A stretch of 64,000 nt of DNA from Lycocorax pyrrhopterus obiensis (Eukaryota > Chordata > Aves > Passeriformes > Paradisaeidae). The stretch covers positions 4,404,663 to 4,468,662 of the forward strand of contig JACSVZ010000011.1 of the NCBI GenBank assembly GCA_014706295.1. Reading direction: 5' to 3'. This document shows, piece after piece, positions 1 through 15,000 of the stretch. The notes beneath the pieces were generated by a model that worked only from the letters and a program-made list of their open reading frames with translations, ran no database searches and had not been told where the DNA came from. The position numbers and the translations under genes were made by a program. How positions within the stretch are numbered: position 1 is the first letter of the stretch; each line of letters starts with the position of its first letter.

Positions 1-79
1 CAGACGTCTTGTCTTCAATGCTGGTTTTGGCAAATGTATATTCCCAAGCAATCCCAGGATTTTTGCCTTGTAACAGGAC
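1..79 (-). CDS. ADAMTS18: ADAMTS18 exon 17, spacer (cut by the window edge)
   Basis: The acceptor CTCTGCAG at 80-81 is followed by a phase-0 frame reading [20 protein letters not shown] then IEDKTS, 26 codons plus one base to the window edge. [13 protein letters not shown] matches the family block [14 protein letters not shown] that follows FE in human ADAMTS18. The segment after it has drifted from the human protein, as expected for the spacer C-terminus. The donor lies outside the window. Confidence 0.9.
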
Positions 80-3000
80 CTGCAGAGGGATATTTGGGGT
101 TTGTTTAAAAAAAAAAAAAGGGGTGGGGGAGAGGTAAAAAAAAGGATTCTGTCAGTCTGAAGGAAGATGAACTAAACAAGATACACACAAAATGTATGTA
201 CACACAGCATGCTTGTGAGAGGATTTTCAGGAGACCCAAAGGGAAAACCATCAAAGCAATTCCTAAGCAGCAAAGCATTGCCTGGACCAACAGCTGCAGG
301 GCCTGTAACAGAGAGGTGCAGAAACACAGAGTCCCCTCCTGAAAATGAGGGGCAGCTGACTGAGTCAGTGAGGCAGCACTGCCTTCAGCAGAGGTGGAAC
401 ATCACCCACAGAGCCTCCTGCACTGGCCCTGACCCAGCGGGTCCCAGCACCCACTGGGAGCCCACTGGCAGGGGCTGGACACTGCCTGGGGCACTGCAGG
501 GCATGGATTCGGGACCTGGGGATGGGAGACATCTCCTCTCATTAGCAAGCAAAGTCCAGGCTGATCCTTCTAGCAAGGAGGAAGCCTTTGCCCACCAAGC
601 AGGACTCAAATGCTCTCCTGGCAGAAGCTTTAACAAAGCAGCAGCACAGCTGTGGGGCTGGAGATGGCTTCCTCAGTTCTTGAGGAAGAGGGTATAAAAC
701 ACAAGTTTCTTTCTTGTAAAAAACTCTCTTCTGTGTGGATTGGTGATGAATTTTGTTTGTAAGACCCTCAGCTGGAATTGTTCTCATGGTGATTGAAGCT
801 GATAAAGCTTCAGTGCAGGAGAGAACCTGTCCTTGGGTCTCTACAGAGGAAAAAAGGATTGGAAAAATCTTTTATTCACTATTTCAGCATAACGTGTTAG
901 AAAATTTATAGAAAGTATGATTACTGACCATAATACCAATCTTTTTCATTTAACTCAGGGAGCCCAGCTCTCGAGGGTGTACTATTTTAGTGGTGAATTA
1001 TATTGCAGTTTTCATTCACTGTACTCATTTCAAGACTGAATTATAATCACTGCAAGATGCATGAACATCTGACACATACCTAAATTTGGGGAGAAATTTT
1101 TACTTAACAACATTCATTTTAGAATGAAACAGAAATTTAGACAGTGAAAATTCAGACCAAATTTACATGACCTGCAGCTCAATAACGTTGAACACATGAA
1201 GGATCTGGACTGCAGAGTGTTTACTTTTCTAGAACCAAGAAAAACGGATGCTACAGTTTCCATTCTTAGTAGCCAAAGATTTTATTTCAGTCAGGGAACC
1301 TCAATAATGATCCAAACTGAGAATACAGCAATTAGGGCTGCCAAAAAGTCCAACTGCTAAAAGAGCTGTTCTTGAGTTTGAATATCGAACCCCAAGTCCA
1401 TTGGCATTAGAGTTTCCAGATAACACAGGCTGCAATAACATGTTCACTCTACTGATTACCTATGTCCAAGGACAAATTGAGACAAATATCTGAAGTGTAA
1501 AGCTTCAGAACACGTGCTTCAGAAAAAAAAAATGCAGTGTGTTAACTGCAGTAAGAACTGAGCCCTGGAATACTATTCTTCATTTAAAACAATGCCTTCC
1601 CTGGTTCTTCTTACAGACCAGAGCTCAAAATGTTGTAATTTACTTTTACTCATCCTACAAGTCTAAGGTATTAGCACAGATCTCGGCAACTTAGGCAGCC
1701 AGAAACACTTTCTCCCATTTCAGTAGGTGTTCTGTGTTCCTTCAAGTGCAGAGGCTGAAACGCTGTCTGGCCTTTTAATAAGTTGTGTCAAAGGAGGAGG
1801 AGGTTTTCTCCATACCACAAAACCTCGTGTAAGGGTTAGTCCTCATCTCATTTGATTCTGACAACTGTCATAAAACTGTGCTGTGCCACTGGCCAAAAAG
1901 CAGCAAAGTTTAAAACTTTTCTAATAAAAACATCTTGAAGTATTAGACTGAACATTTGTCTTCTGAAAGTGCTCTTTGTGACAGTGGAGGCAAGGAACAG
2001 ATGGAATGCATTCTGCACAGAGTTCAGAACAGGAAAGGGGGAGGATGAGAAGGTAAGAGTGGCAGTTTTACTCCTGTTAGAGCAAAATTCTCCTGGTGCT
2101 TCAGCAGAGTGAAGGGAATGGTCTGGGACGAGCCAGAACAAGACCCGTGAGAATCCATCCCTTCAGAGAACAACCACACAATGGTGCAAGGAGCTCGCAG
2201 CTGGGTGAGTGCTTGGGGGGTAAATCCTGCACACCAGGCAAGCTGGGCCATACACATTCTAAGACCTTGGGCTACACCCCCTCCTTGCACATTGGGAAGT
2301 AGCCACAATTCTAACAGGCAGGAGAAGGGAACTTCCTCTCCACTTCCTGGCCAGCAGCCAAAGCCAGAGCCCCTTCCCACCCAGCAGGCTACGAGAGGGA
2401 ATGCTTGCCAAGCAGGAGCTGCAGCACAGTCAGGTGTCTCTCCTCCTGTATCATCCCAGCTGTGTAGAAAAAGGGCAAAATCAAACTATGGAACAGTATT
2501 GGAGACAAAAATATTGCAGGGCACAAAACCATATGCTTTGAAGTCCCTGGCACTCAGCTGAAAAATAGTACACGATGGATAATGTTCGACCGAGTTTTCA
2601 TCAGGAATGCAATACTACTGCAAAGTTGCAATTTTGCCAAAGTAATGAGCATATAAAAAGTTTTCTATCGTATTTTCAAACGTTCATTATAAAGCCCTTT
2701 CTTAACAACCCAATAACTGAAGTCTGCATATTCAGCCAAGTTATCAGACCTACAAATTTGGAAAGACCTCCAGCGCTAGTCTACTTAACTGGACACATTC
2801 CAGCATCTTTTCAGCCAACTCGCATTTGCTCCCAAATTTACAGCTGGCAAACAACCTCCTTAAACATTTCCAGTTCCTCAACAGAACTGTTTAATGTCTA
2901 CCTTTAACACACCAACCACCTGACTTCAGACACAACACTCAGCAGCCCTGACCGCAGGGCGCAGAGTTATAAAATTTACAGCTTCTTGAGTTTGAAAACC

Positions 3001-6000
3001 ACAGGCTCTACGGCTGGAATCTGCTGGATCTATTCCGAAGGAAAAGAACTGTGGCTTTAGCTTAGGGCACAAAATGTTAAAACAATGGATAAATTGAACT
3101 CTCCTGAGTAAAGAACCTTTTCCTTTTGCTGCTAATTTTGATGTGAAAGCTAAACCAATAAATTCTCTAAACTAGCTGTGCATCTGCTCCTTTGTTTGAG
3201 ATTTTTTTTTTTCTCATGGCCATCTTAAGTTTCCAATATAATACTCTATTTTGCAGGTCAAATTTTTAAAGAGTCTACTAACATTGCTTTGTTACTGACT
3301 CAGTGCTTTTCAGTATTTTTTTATTGTAAGATGTGTATGTGAAATTACTTGCAGCACACCGAATTAAGAGATTAATTTATACAAGCTAAATTCCTATTTC
3401 TTCCACAATGTTTTGTCCAATGTATAGGAAAGAATACTAATGCCTGGCTTGTAGCATGCTGAAAAAAAGACTCATTATCTCTGTGGAGGACTAACAGACA
3501 TTTACGAATCACTTACAGAGTGAAGCTGAGCACAGAAGAAAAAAGCCAGGTAAAGGATTATTTTCATCTGCACGCATTCTGCATGCCCCTCATTCACAAA
3601 ATGGGCGTGAGCCCAATCTCTGAATCCCAGCATCCACATCCCAACATCCACAGTGCCTTTGATCTGCATCCTCATTGCAAACATCACCTACATTTCCAGG
3701 GTCATTCCCATGCTTTGGAAGTCTTTGATAGTTTCTTTAGGGGGATGTAACAATCTGCAGAGGGCAGACAGAGAAGTCTGTGTGAAGGCAAGTGGCTGGC
3801 TGTGCTCTGCTTGGGACCTGCAGCTCTCATCCACTGGGGATCTATGTGCTGTTTAATGAATATTGTAACATCCAACATCCTAAGCCACATTCTCATTTCT
3901 CTGTTCAATCAAGGTTAATTCCATTGACTTCTGTGAATTTATTCTGGTAAATCTAAGCATGCAGCATGTGGTTCTGGTGGAAAAGTGTTTAAAACAAGTT
4001 TTAAAACTGGGCAGTTATTGGATGGGATCCTTGACAGTGGCAGCACCAGGGCTTCAAAAGGAAGTGGGAGAACACCTGTTTGGAAAGCAGTAAAGGAAGA
4101 ATTACCCACTGGGTACTTAAGCCAAACCTTAAAACAAAAGGCATTTTATCTCTTCAATACTTCTAAAGTAACTTTAAACACAGTCCTAACTAAAAGCTTA
4201 TGACAAACTACTGTTTTTCAAGAAAGTCCACTAAGGTCATTAAAAGGGAAGAAAAAAAAAGAAGTATCCTTGAAAGGATCCTATATGACCTCATTTCTAC
4301 TTCAGCTGTTTCAAATTTATCTTCCATTGTTATTGCGCTCCATTTTTTCACTGTTCACATGCTAAATGCACAACCTTCAGGGATGCTGTCCAGCTAATCT
4401 CTCCTCACTACAGGAGAACTCTTTTATCCATTGTATTGAGTCAACATCTGTATCTTATAAGTACATCTTAGGTCTCTTTAGCCTACTTTCTCTTCAGGGG
4501 AAATCAGTACAAATTTATCATCTAGTAGCTAATAATAAATGTAATCCTTTATAACTGCAACTTGGCTTTCTCCCAGTGGCAGCTACATCATCAGTAAAGC
4601 CATTCCACCTGGCCTCCCTTCTCCTGTTCTCCCCTATTGATAAAGAGGAAGTGATTTACTGGATTTAATTAGACTTATTCCTGCCTTGAAGCTCCATTCA
4701 CCTTTTCTTCCTGTGGATGTCTGCCTCTTTACAAAGCATCCTTTCCATCTGTTACTTATTGATGTTAAAATAAACTCTCTTTATTTCACAAAGATTTCTC
4801 AGTTTCTTGATTTAATGTTTCACCAAGTTTGAGGTAAACTTCCGTGAGGATACTGATCCTGTCTCATCCTGGAAAACTCTGCTTTCTCAAGTTGTATTTG
4901 ACTTCTTAAATCAGTCAATTCTTCCTTCATCTGCTCATGGATAGAATGGAACACAAAATTACAAAACTGTCATGTTTTCAAGTTAGTTCATCAATCCCTG
5001 GCCATGCAGCCTTTTTCACGCCCACATAAAATTTTGTTTCTTGCGCCCTTTCAGAATCCTCTCCAGCATTTGAGCGTGTCGTGGGGCGTGATTGAGTATT
5101 TCACCAAATGGATGTCCCCAGTGAGCCTCACATGTGACAGAGCCCTGTGAGGGTTCTCCTTCTCCAAAGGATTTTCAGCAGCTGGCAGTGCCCACTGGCA
5201 GCCCTGGTTAGCAAAGCTGGATAATTAATGATAAATACACTGACTGCTTCTCCTCAAGTTAAATATCTTTCAGTTAACAGAAAAACACTGACAAGGCCTT
5301 TAAACTGGAAGAAATTACCTGGATTACCTATGTCCAAATAGCAGATAAATGAGCTGAAGGTATTCAGTTACATTAAGAAAAAAATCCAGCATGTTTCTAT
5401 TTGAGAAAAATATGCTACATAAACTATATTTTAAAAACCTGGTATCAATTTCTCATCCTAGATCAGCATTTAGCTACAATATTTCTACCCCTCTGACCAC
5501 TGACCATTATTTCATGAAATCTGAATTGGGCCATTACAGCAACTGTTGTCTGAATCTATGAATATTTTTCATTTCAGCTTTTACAGGTTTTTGAAAACCC
5601 ATAATCACCAAAATATCAGTCATGTTAACTTCAGAAGGACACTGATACACAAATCCTGAAGGACATCAGTTTACTGGGTTTTCCCTTCCCTCCATCTGTG
5701 AAATCAATTCCTGAGCAATCCAGAAGGGATCCTGATGAATCCTAAAACCTCATCACGCATTCACCCTTCCAGCAGTTGTGCTCAGGAAATACTAGTCATA
5801 CATATTAATTCCACATTCATCTCACAATGTTCTCCTTTTCAGAAAATATCTGGCCACTACAGTTTGTACTTTTTCTCCCACAACCCAGTTAAATTACAGA
5901 TTCACTACTCTTTGTCTTTTTTAGTATGATTCATTCCCATAATTACATATATATAATATATGTAAGTACAGATAGGGAGGGGAGGGTTTGGTGAAACTCT

Positions 6001-9000
6001 AGGGTAAATAACAAAAGCACTTTATGCCTTTTTCTGGTCTCTTATCCATTTTTGAATAGTGTTGAGGTCTGCAATGTCTGATTAAATGATCCATGCTCAG
6101 CTGAACTATTGAAAAGCCTGACAGAAAAGCAGATGCATTTCAGGAACAGATACATGTACAGGAACACACTGTACAATAAAATATAAATACAGCACATCTC
6201 AGAGAACTGCAAGGCTGAACTTGTGGTGTGCAAGACAATGGGAAATTTAAAGTTTGGGGGTTTTTTATTTGCATCTGCTCCTTCTCTCTCAATACATGCT
6301 TCAGATGTCTCTTTCAAGAAAATATTTTGGAGGATGACTGCATTTCAAAGGAAGTGATTGCCTTGAGCACAGACTTGCCAGACCTGTCTGGTCCCATCCT
6401 CTCCTGGGAATGTTGCTCAGAGGACGTGCACAACCTGAGCTTTCTGGATACCTGCAGCCTGCTCTCCATGCAGAAACAAAGGCACAAACCTGGACCATTT
6501 CAGTCACCACACAAATATCTACCAAAATCATAACTACAGAATGAAATGGGCACAAGCTGTGCTAATCTGGCTGTCAGTCATAGGTAACAAATACAGCTGC
6601 AAAACCTTCTATTTTCTGCCCACCTGAATAATAAAAGCTCCTGTATTATACATACAATTTATCCAAGTCCTCCATACCTGCAGTGCACCATTTTACAAGG
6701 GCTCACACTGAATGCTGAAATGCACAGTTTTAATACAAATTTAAGTGCAACAGTTTTCTGGAAGAAAAACAACAAACCTACTCTAGAAAAGAAGTATTAA
6801 ATATCTTTTGAATTAAGCCTAATTAAAAAAATGAAAAATAAATCTGAAGATTACAGGAAGAAGTTGAGGTCCAAACTCTGGAAAACCTCACCTTACATAA
6901 AGCTAACTTAGTTGAATAAAAAACTGCACCAGGACATTTCTGTGTGCTTCTTTGAAAATTATAGGTGAGATAAAAATGAAAACAAAGCTACACTGCAGTA
7001 TGCTTAAACACTCCTTTTCAGCCTCCTATCAGTTTGTGGTATTCAGAGCTGAAGTAGGATTTGTTTCACTATTATGGCTGAGAGCAGACATTCAGCAATA
7101 TATGTGTTTTCTCAAAACATATTTCTTCAGTTTTCATTGGCATTTTTGCTTCTTAGAGTTAGTGGTAAGTTATAAATACTGCAGACCTCTGAACAGAAAA
7201 TTCTGCATTTTTTTCAGAATTCAGCTTGTTGAATGTTGCTTAAATTATTAAAAGGGAAAAAATCTTAAATCCAGTTCATAGACGTGTAATTGGGGCATAC
7301 ATAACATTTTCAGCCATTGGAACCCCCAGCTACCAATGCCAGTGGTGCAGGTATTTCAATAAAAATACAAGGGAAGCTTAAATAAGCTCTGAAAGGAGCG
7401 ACAGCCTCCAGTTAAACGTTACATCTTAATAAAAAATGTTTAGCATAATTTGAAAGCATGAAAATAGAAGTGTTATTTGGCATTAATTTTTTTTCTTTAA
7501 TCTTTATTCTGCAAAGTATGTGCACCATATGCAGCCAAGTTTTCCTGCAGGAGATTTATAATTCATACTTCAGCTCTATAATAACAATGCAGCTCAAATC
7601 TACTTTGGGTTATGACAAATAAGATTCCTGGGAGTTCAGCTTAACATTTCATAGTATTGGTAAGCGTGGTTGTTTTGGTGTAAGGCAGATGATTTGCAGA
7701 CAGGGGACCACGTCTGTAGCTTGCAGACCCAACTGATCTTTGGACCAAAGGAAGATCCCTATTAACACACATACCCAAAATGGAAACTCTTCAATGGAGA
7801 AAGGTGTTGCAAAAGGCATTGTGAACTGTGATGGCAGTTTGCGGGAAGACAAGCCCTTAGCCCATGTCAAACTGTCTGTTCTAAAACTTATGTTCACCCT
7901 GAAGAGCTTTAACGTGTCCATGGTCCAGGGCCTTCAGTGGTTCTTACGGACACGTTTCAGTCCATTACTCAGCCAGCAGGAAGAGCAGCAGAGCTCTTCA
8001 GTATTCCAAATAAACACTTCACTGGATACTTGTGAAAGCTTAAATAACCCTTGAAGAATATACTTCATGTCCCAGTCTGTGCTTGCTCTTGGCTTCACAG
8101 GACCAAGCCAGGCAAGGGAGCAGATTCCAGAGACAGGGATACGGGATGGGGGGAAGGACAGCTAGATGCTGCCTTGGACAGGGGGCACAGCACTCACTGC
8201 CATGCTCCCCAGGGGCACTACATGTTCAAGAGTACTGCTGGAAGGTGTGGGAAGGAACTGAATCCCTGCTGGGGAGGGATCCTTCCTTCTCACAAGGAAG
8301 GAAGGATACATCAAAACAGACTTAACAGCTGAGTTACAAAGCCAAAGACCTGCTAGAGCTAACAATGGCAAACTGATGCAGCTAACAGGAAGCAAAGACC
8401 TCGATGATTCAGCCAGAAATGGCCCCTCAGATGTTCTCATGCATTTTAAAAGAAAATCTAGCTAAGCAACCTAATGCAGAAGAAGATTTTTCTTAGAACA
8501 GCATTAGCAGAGGCCAATTTCAAAACTGTAAAACTGGAACTAACCATGTAAGTACCAAGTTTCCTTTCTGCTAACAATAGTTTCACCACAGGACATCTGG
8601 CAAACAAAGTAGGTGACACAAATTTGATTGTGAGGTAAACATATATAACAGAACAACTGAACCAACAGAAATTCATTCCACACAGGAACCCGTGTGTGGT
8701 ATTTTGACTGCATTCCAAGCTGGATGTGAAAATGGATCCCCTCACCTGCAGTTTCAGAAGCATTATTTGAATCTGTACCCATTGAGCATTGACGCAATGG
8801 TACATTTAATTTTTACGTTATTGGATTTTATTGCACGCCATGTACGGGAGCCATTTACAACCTCCATCACCACTGTGTAGCACCTGAGAAATGATGCTAC
8901 AGGGTGTGCTTTATGCACCTTCCTTTTCACTGAATTTGTGACAGTTTTCTAAACTTCAGACCTCGACAAAGCAGTGGAAGGCCTTTCAATCCAGCATGAC

Positions 9001-12000
9001 CACACAACTGAGCCTGAACGCTAGCATGACTCAACACTATTCCTACACCTTGCCGAGAGCCCCAGCGCAGAGCTGAAGCCATCGTTAGCAATTCCATAAT
9101 GGACATCAGGGCAAGAACAACCAGAAGCCAGGCTTACTTCAAAGACCAGCGTCTCATTAGTGGGTCCTGCCGCATAGAGGCTCTCGGGATGGTCAAAGGG
9201 GCGTTGATAATCAAAAACTGTCCCGGCAAAAGGGAACTTCCCCGGCCAGTCGATGGTCCAGTCTCCCGTCAGGTAGTACTTGTTGGCCAGGCTGCGCACG
9301 GCCAGGTAGCTGGAGGAGACGTGCATCTCCTGGAGCCGGATGCTGCGCGCGCCGGCCGGCACCGTCACCACCGCGTAATAGTCTGTGAGGAGAGAAGGGA
9401 GCAACGTGCTGGCAGCTGTCACACACACGGAGCTGCCTCATCTTTCTGAGCCAATCCGAAATTATCACAGCTCAAAAGATGCACAGCTGTTCTGACCCAC
9501 CAAGTGACTCCGTTTTCACCGGGAAAAAACAGTTCTGATTTTAACTCCCCACGCATGAAGTCTGTAATCAGAGTAACTCTGAGGTATTTCAATTCCTGAA
9601 ATTTTTCCTTGAGATTCGAGGCAAGAAAAAGCAAGTTCACCTTAGAAAAATGCAGAACACACTAATGGTGGCTCCACTGTAGTTCTCCCTGTAGTTCCCT
9701 ACAGTAGTTGGAAGGTACTACTGCCAACCACAAGGGCTTTGAGGTGAGATGCACTGGGATGCAGAGTCTTCACAAAGCCCTGGATACCAGAGATCTCCCT
9801 GCTGCCAGCCAGGGCTGTATTACTATATCCTGGACAATTTCCTGGTCTATATTACTGCAGTAAGGACATGTCTTATGAGCAACAGCAAACAAATCCTCAA
9901 AATACCCCTGTGGGTACAGAAATCTTATCTGCATTTTATGCCTGAGAAAGTGCAGCACAGTGAGATTATTTCCCAAGAAGCCTGTGACAGTCCACTAAGG
10001 AAAAGTCCACCTCCCAGTGCCTGGATCTTCCACTGAAACAGCTGGACAGCTTCCAGACAACTTAATTTGAAAATGGACATGGAAATACTGTCATGTTTGG
10101 CATTATGCTGTGTACTGCTTTTTATATGTTCTACAGTCCCACCCCAGTCAGAGCTGCTGACAGCAATCTTTTCACTTGCCTGAATCCTAAAATCTCTTTT
10201 AAGAGGAAATTCACACGTAAAGGGAAAATGTGGCTTAAGAAACAAGAGGATTGTTTAAGTGACCAAGGCTTATGCTCACAGCTTTCTTGTTACCAAGAAA
10301 CAGGAGAAATGTGAACTCTCCTCTCACTCTCCCTGTGATTTTCAGCTCACATCTGGACCCTCAGCCACTGCCTGAATGAGCAAGGAGTCATATAAATTAC
10401 ACGGGGACACAGCAGAGCAGTGAATTGATGATCATGAGGAACAGTTTTCCTTACCATTAGCTTTGTGCTGGATCAAGTATTGGCCTTTAAAGAACTTGCA
10501 CGTTGAATTATCTCCTTTACAAACTCCACAAGCATCCAACACAGCTTTGGAACCAAGTCCATGATCACACCCTACTTGCTGCAACCAAAAGGCACAAGTG
10601 AAGGACTCAGACAAAAGGGAATTTGAAGAAACAGCTGCATTTCCCCTAAAGGAGTCAACTGCCCACTTATAAAAAAAAGATAGACATTAGGATTGTAAGA
10701 AACTTAATTTTATCTTACTTCACAAATTCCATCAATACAAACATCATAATTATTTGGAGAACACAGAGTTCCATCCTTCACTTTGCTGGACATTGCGAAG
10801 AAAAAGTCAAAGTCTTCAGCTGTGCAGTACAATTTACATCTGTCTTCCTCTGGGAAAAAAACAAACAAACAAACAAACAAAGGACAAGGACACATTAGCA
10901 GACCTGCAGGACAGTGTTAAAGAGATAAAAAGCATCTTGGCTGTTGTTTCCTCCTGCATTCTAGAGGATAAGCTGCAAGGATGAATTGTGCATAGCGACA
11001 ACATAGGACACCAGAATGTAGCTAAATAGAAATATAGATAAATAGAGGAGTTTATATTATGCTTTTTTAAAAGCACATGTGGGTTTGCTCGTCCACACAA
11101 AGAATTAAGAATTCAAAACCAGTGTAAAAGCATCTGCATTGCCTTAGCTCTGCTTCTGCACCTTGCTTTCAGTTCCACTGCTTCACAGGCTGTAATTTCA
11201 TTTTTATTAAGAGAAATGGAAGACTGCAATAATTCTATTTGAAGTTTATCTAAAATTTGGGAAAGGGATAACATGGCACAAATGATCAGTTCAGCTGAAA
11301 GTTAGAACTGCAGCCAGACTTTCCCCTAACAAAAGCATTTTTCCTCTAAAAAATCCCAACCAATTTCTCCTTACACACAGGTGGTGTGTTATGCTTATAA
11401 AGGGCTGATTAATTCTGCATAGACAAAACCAGTCATGAAATTGTAAGTATTAGCACAATTGCTGAAATGCACAGTTTTAATACAAATTTAAGTGCGACAA
11501 ATAAAGCAGTTTTTAGGAACATGAAATTGGATTCAAAACAGGATCCTTTTGTTGTTAAATCAGCAGCTGGATTTCCAGTAGTCTTTTCTACAGAGGCAAA
11601 GCATCTGTAGCAGTTCTGAAAATCAGATCATGTTTTCAGGACTATAAATGTAGATATTGGGGGAGCTTTTACAAAGCAGCTGAGAGGCAGGACAGGCATT
11701 TCCAACTTCAGAGACACTTGAGGACATCTTGCTTTTGAAAATTACGCCCCTTGTCCCTAATTTTAAGCTCTTTTTACTAAACACAGCCTCTCCCTTTAAA
11801 ACTAGTGTAGGCCACCTTAATTTCTATGAAACAAGATGCATTTTTCACCCTATTTTACAACATCCACTGTTACATGCTGTGAAACCATATTACTTCTTTC
11901 CTCTGTTCACACTGGCCTGTTGGGACATTTATAAATGTCCACAAAGACTTTTGAAGAAAATAAAATCAGGCTATGAATGAAAGTTACATGTATGTACATA

Positions 12001-15000
12001 TATATATTTAATAATACACTTATTATCATCAAAAGCAAATTTGTACAAGTCCTAAAGAAAGCAGCTATGATGTGAGAAAATCCAGACACTTTTATTCAAG
12101 TAGTGCTTTCAAACTGGAGAAAATATTTGTTTTATCTGATAGAAGTGAATACTGATTCAAAATATTTGTAAAATTAAGACGCATAAAGTAAAAATAAACT
12201 TGCTTGTGCAAAATAACAGAAATAGTTATGGAGACCTGAACTTGATAAAGATCTCTTAGTAAATGATGACTTTAAAAAATGTATGCCAGTACATTGTTTG
12301 CATTTCCACTTCTCATGGGACCATACCAGCAGAAAAGTCAAAAGGTTGATTTACTGTTACATTTTGAAATCTGAGAACATTCCAAAGGAAGGAAGATTCT
12401 GGTAGTGTTATTGTGGAAGCTTACATTTCCCATGCTGAAAATTCCATGGAAATTGTTTTGCTTGGGTTTCAGACTAAGCAATATGGAATATAAAATGAGA
12501 CAGAGGGGAGTCACGGTAAGGACAAGGACTCGAATTCCCAACCCAAATCAATCCTGCATGTCCACACAGGCAGGATCACACAGGAGGCCGCTTCCAACCC
12601 TGCTAGAAAGCAAACACATCTCACACAGCCCCAGTGAGCCTGTATTTGCTTACATGGGGTGATGTTTGCCCAGAGCACACGGGTGAATTAGTGCTCAGAG
12701 CTCCCTGTCCCTCAGAGCAGGGCCACACTCACCTTCCACTTTGGTGTAGGGCTTCCACTTGTAGAACCAGCCGCGGAAGGGTTTGCTGTTGTACTCTGCA
12801 CACTGCTGGGCTCGGAAGTCCAGGCTGTCTGCTGGGCAGGGCTGCTTATTGCAAAGCTGATAAACACGGCTGGAACCTTGGCAGAATTTCCCACCGTACT
12901 GTGGCCTAAAAAAAACAAAGAAAAAGAGAGAAAAAGATGGTTTTGCAAAATCTTCCTTTTGTGTGACTGGCATGTTACACGTGTGTGAGAATACAGGGAA
13001 CAGGAGAGGACGTACGGCCCGGGGAGATCAGTATTTATGATATGGACCATTAATTTTCATGGTTCCTAAAACCAAGCAAAGCGGGTGACATGAATTATCT
13101 ACTTGGATCACTGCAGACTCAGCAAAGATGCAACCATCTAGAGGTGAGTCATGTTTGCACTAATTTAAATTTATAGGGCTATTTGGTACTGGCCGGGTTC
13201 AACCTTGTTATACAGTTATTTTTACTCTGCTGTAACCAAGGAATGAACATGTGCAAAGAATTACCTATCACAATTAGAGTTAATAAAGGATAACATAACA
13301 CTGATCAAACAAAAAGAGAATGAATGATTACATTTGCTTGTTCATTTCTTTTGTAAATCATTTTGAAAAAATGTGCTTTTAAATAGTCAGAGGAAGCAGG
13401 GACTGTGCATAGCTGTCCTGCTTTAAGAAAATGCTGGAATTCAGGGGTAATTTTAAACATGTCACATCCACTTCAGCAAACCTTACCTGGGTATTTCCCT
13501 TCATTTTAGCCAGAATGGAAAGAGCAGATTCTATTACTCTGCTCATACATCACGTTATCAGAATATTATTTTTTTAACTATTTGGTCTGTGCACAGACAT
13601 TGTAAAACAATGTAAAATGCAAGAGTTGCTCTTTTTAGCTTCACAATTCACTGATGTCACTTGTGCAGTTTCACAATGCTCAGATACACATCTGCAAGCA
13701 CTGAGCCAAGTCTTCAAAACAACAAATTCTAAGAACTCTTCGTTGTATAATACAATTCTTGCATGAAGAGAAAAGAAATGTACTAATGCTACACTTGTAC
13801 TAAATGTACAAATTACTAATGCTACTCATTTATGTAATTATTTTTTAAAAATTAGGGAACTGACATACTTGAAGGACAAGCTATAAATTTTCAGTGGACA
13901 GCTTTGCCCCATATTACACACACACTGAGGAAAAAACCCAGAATAATATAAAAGATACTGAATAACAGTAATACATTAACTAACAGCAAAAACTTAAAAT
14001 TCTAAGAGTATGGAATGCACAATTGAAACATATTGTTTGCTGAAATCTCTAAACACTCTGCTACAACTATTCCCTACATCCAAGGATCCCACGCAACTCC
14101 CGACTTGCTCATGCCTGGAGTAACATGGAGACAGCTCAGTGCAAAATGCAGGAGAAAATCCAGGAGCTTCTTCTGTTTGCTCTGTTATAAATTTTAACTC
14201 CCGTATGTCTAACCCCCTAACCAAGCGGGGACTTGCCTTTTTTTATGTTTTACTTACACAATATCTGCCTTTTCCAGAATTCTGGGCTACAAAACAGTCT
14301 TTCAGAGAAAGAGATGGAAACCCACCTGTTACTGTATTTAAAACCAGGTTAAAGCACCAGCAAAATATGCTGTGGAAAAAAAAACACAACAACTTCCACT
14401 GACGTTTCCTGAGGTCACCTGCCAGCTACACTGATAGTAGGTACAATCATGAAGGTCTTGAAGCCAAATTTTCTGTCCTAGTTGGTGGCAATCCAGCCTG
14501 TGAAGGGCAGGGAGGACATGGAACCAGTGAAATCAGGCAGTGTTTTTGTTGATTTTGTGCAATTGGTGAGAGCTTTGAGTTAATGCAGCCAAACTTCTGG
14601 GTGCTGACTCAATTCCCTACAGACTTTCCTTACAGCTTCAGCACATGGAGGATTTTTGACCTCCTTCAACCCCAGAGAACAAATCTGCTTTAGTGTAAGG
14701 AAAAGAAGCAACCTCCTTCCAAGTAAATGCCACCAAATAAGCAATATAATAGAATTATTTATGGCTAGATCGTGATTTCCAGCCGCACTCCTGCATTTGA
14801 GGATGGGATAAAATTCCTCCAAATTAAGGGAGCTCTGAAAGATGCATTCTGTTTCCCAGCTCCATTACAGCATTTTAATATTACAGTACATTCCCATTAC
14901 TGAAACTGTTGGCTTGAGAGTGATGGAAACTTCTCCACCTTCATTTTCACCAACAAGATGTCAGGAGGAGTTAAGTAATTCACAGGAAACGAGATGGAGA

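Larger units (their letters stand above)
10850..12732 (-). other. ADAMTS18: ADAMTS18 intron 13
   Basis: Contains the (CAAA)n tract at its 3' end (10855-10881), a TATA-type simple run near 11990-12012, and one copy of a 40-base duplicated sequence (11460-11499). Confidence 0.85.

Noticed and set aside
209..697. 162-codon plus-strand open frame
   Set aside because: No recognisable domain, lies inside intron 16, and overlaps other open frames on both strands in a GC-richer patch.
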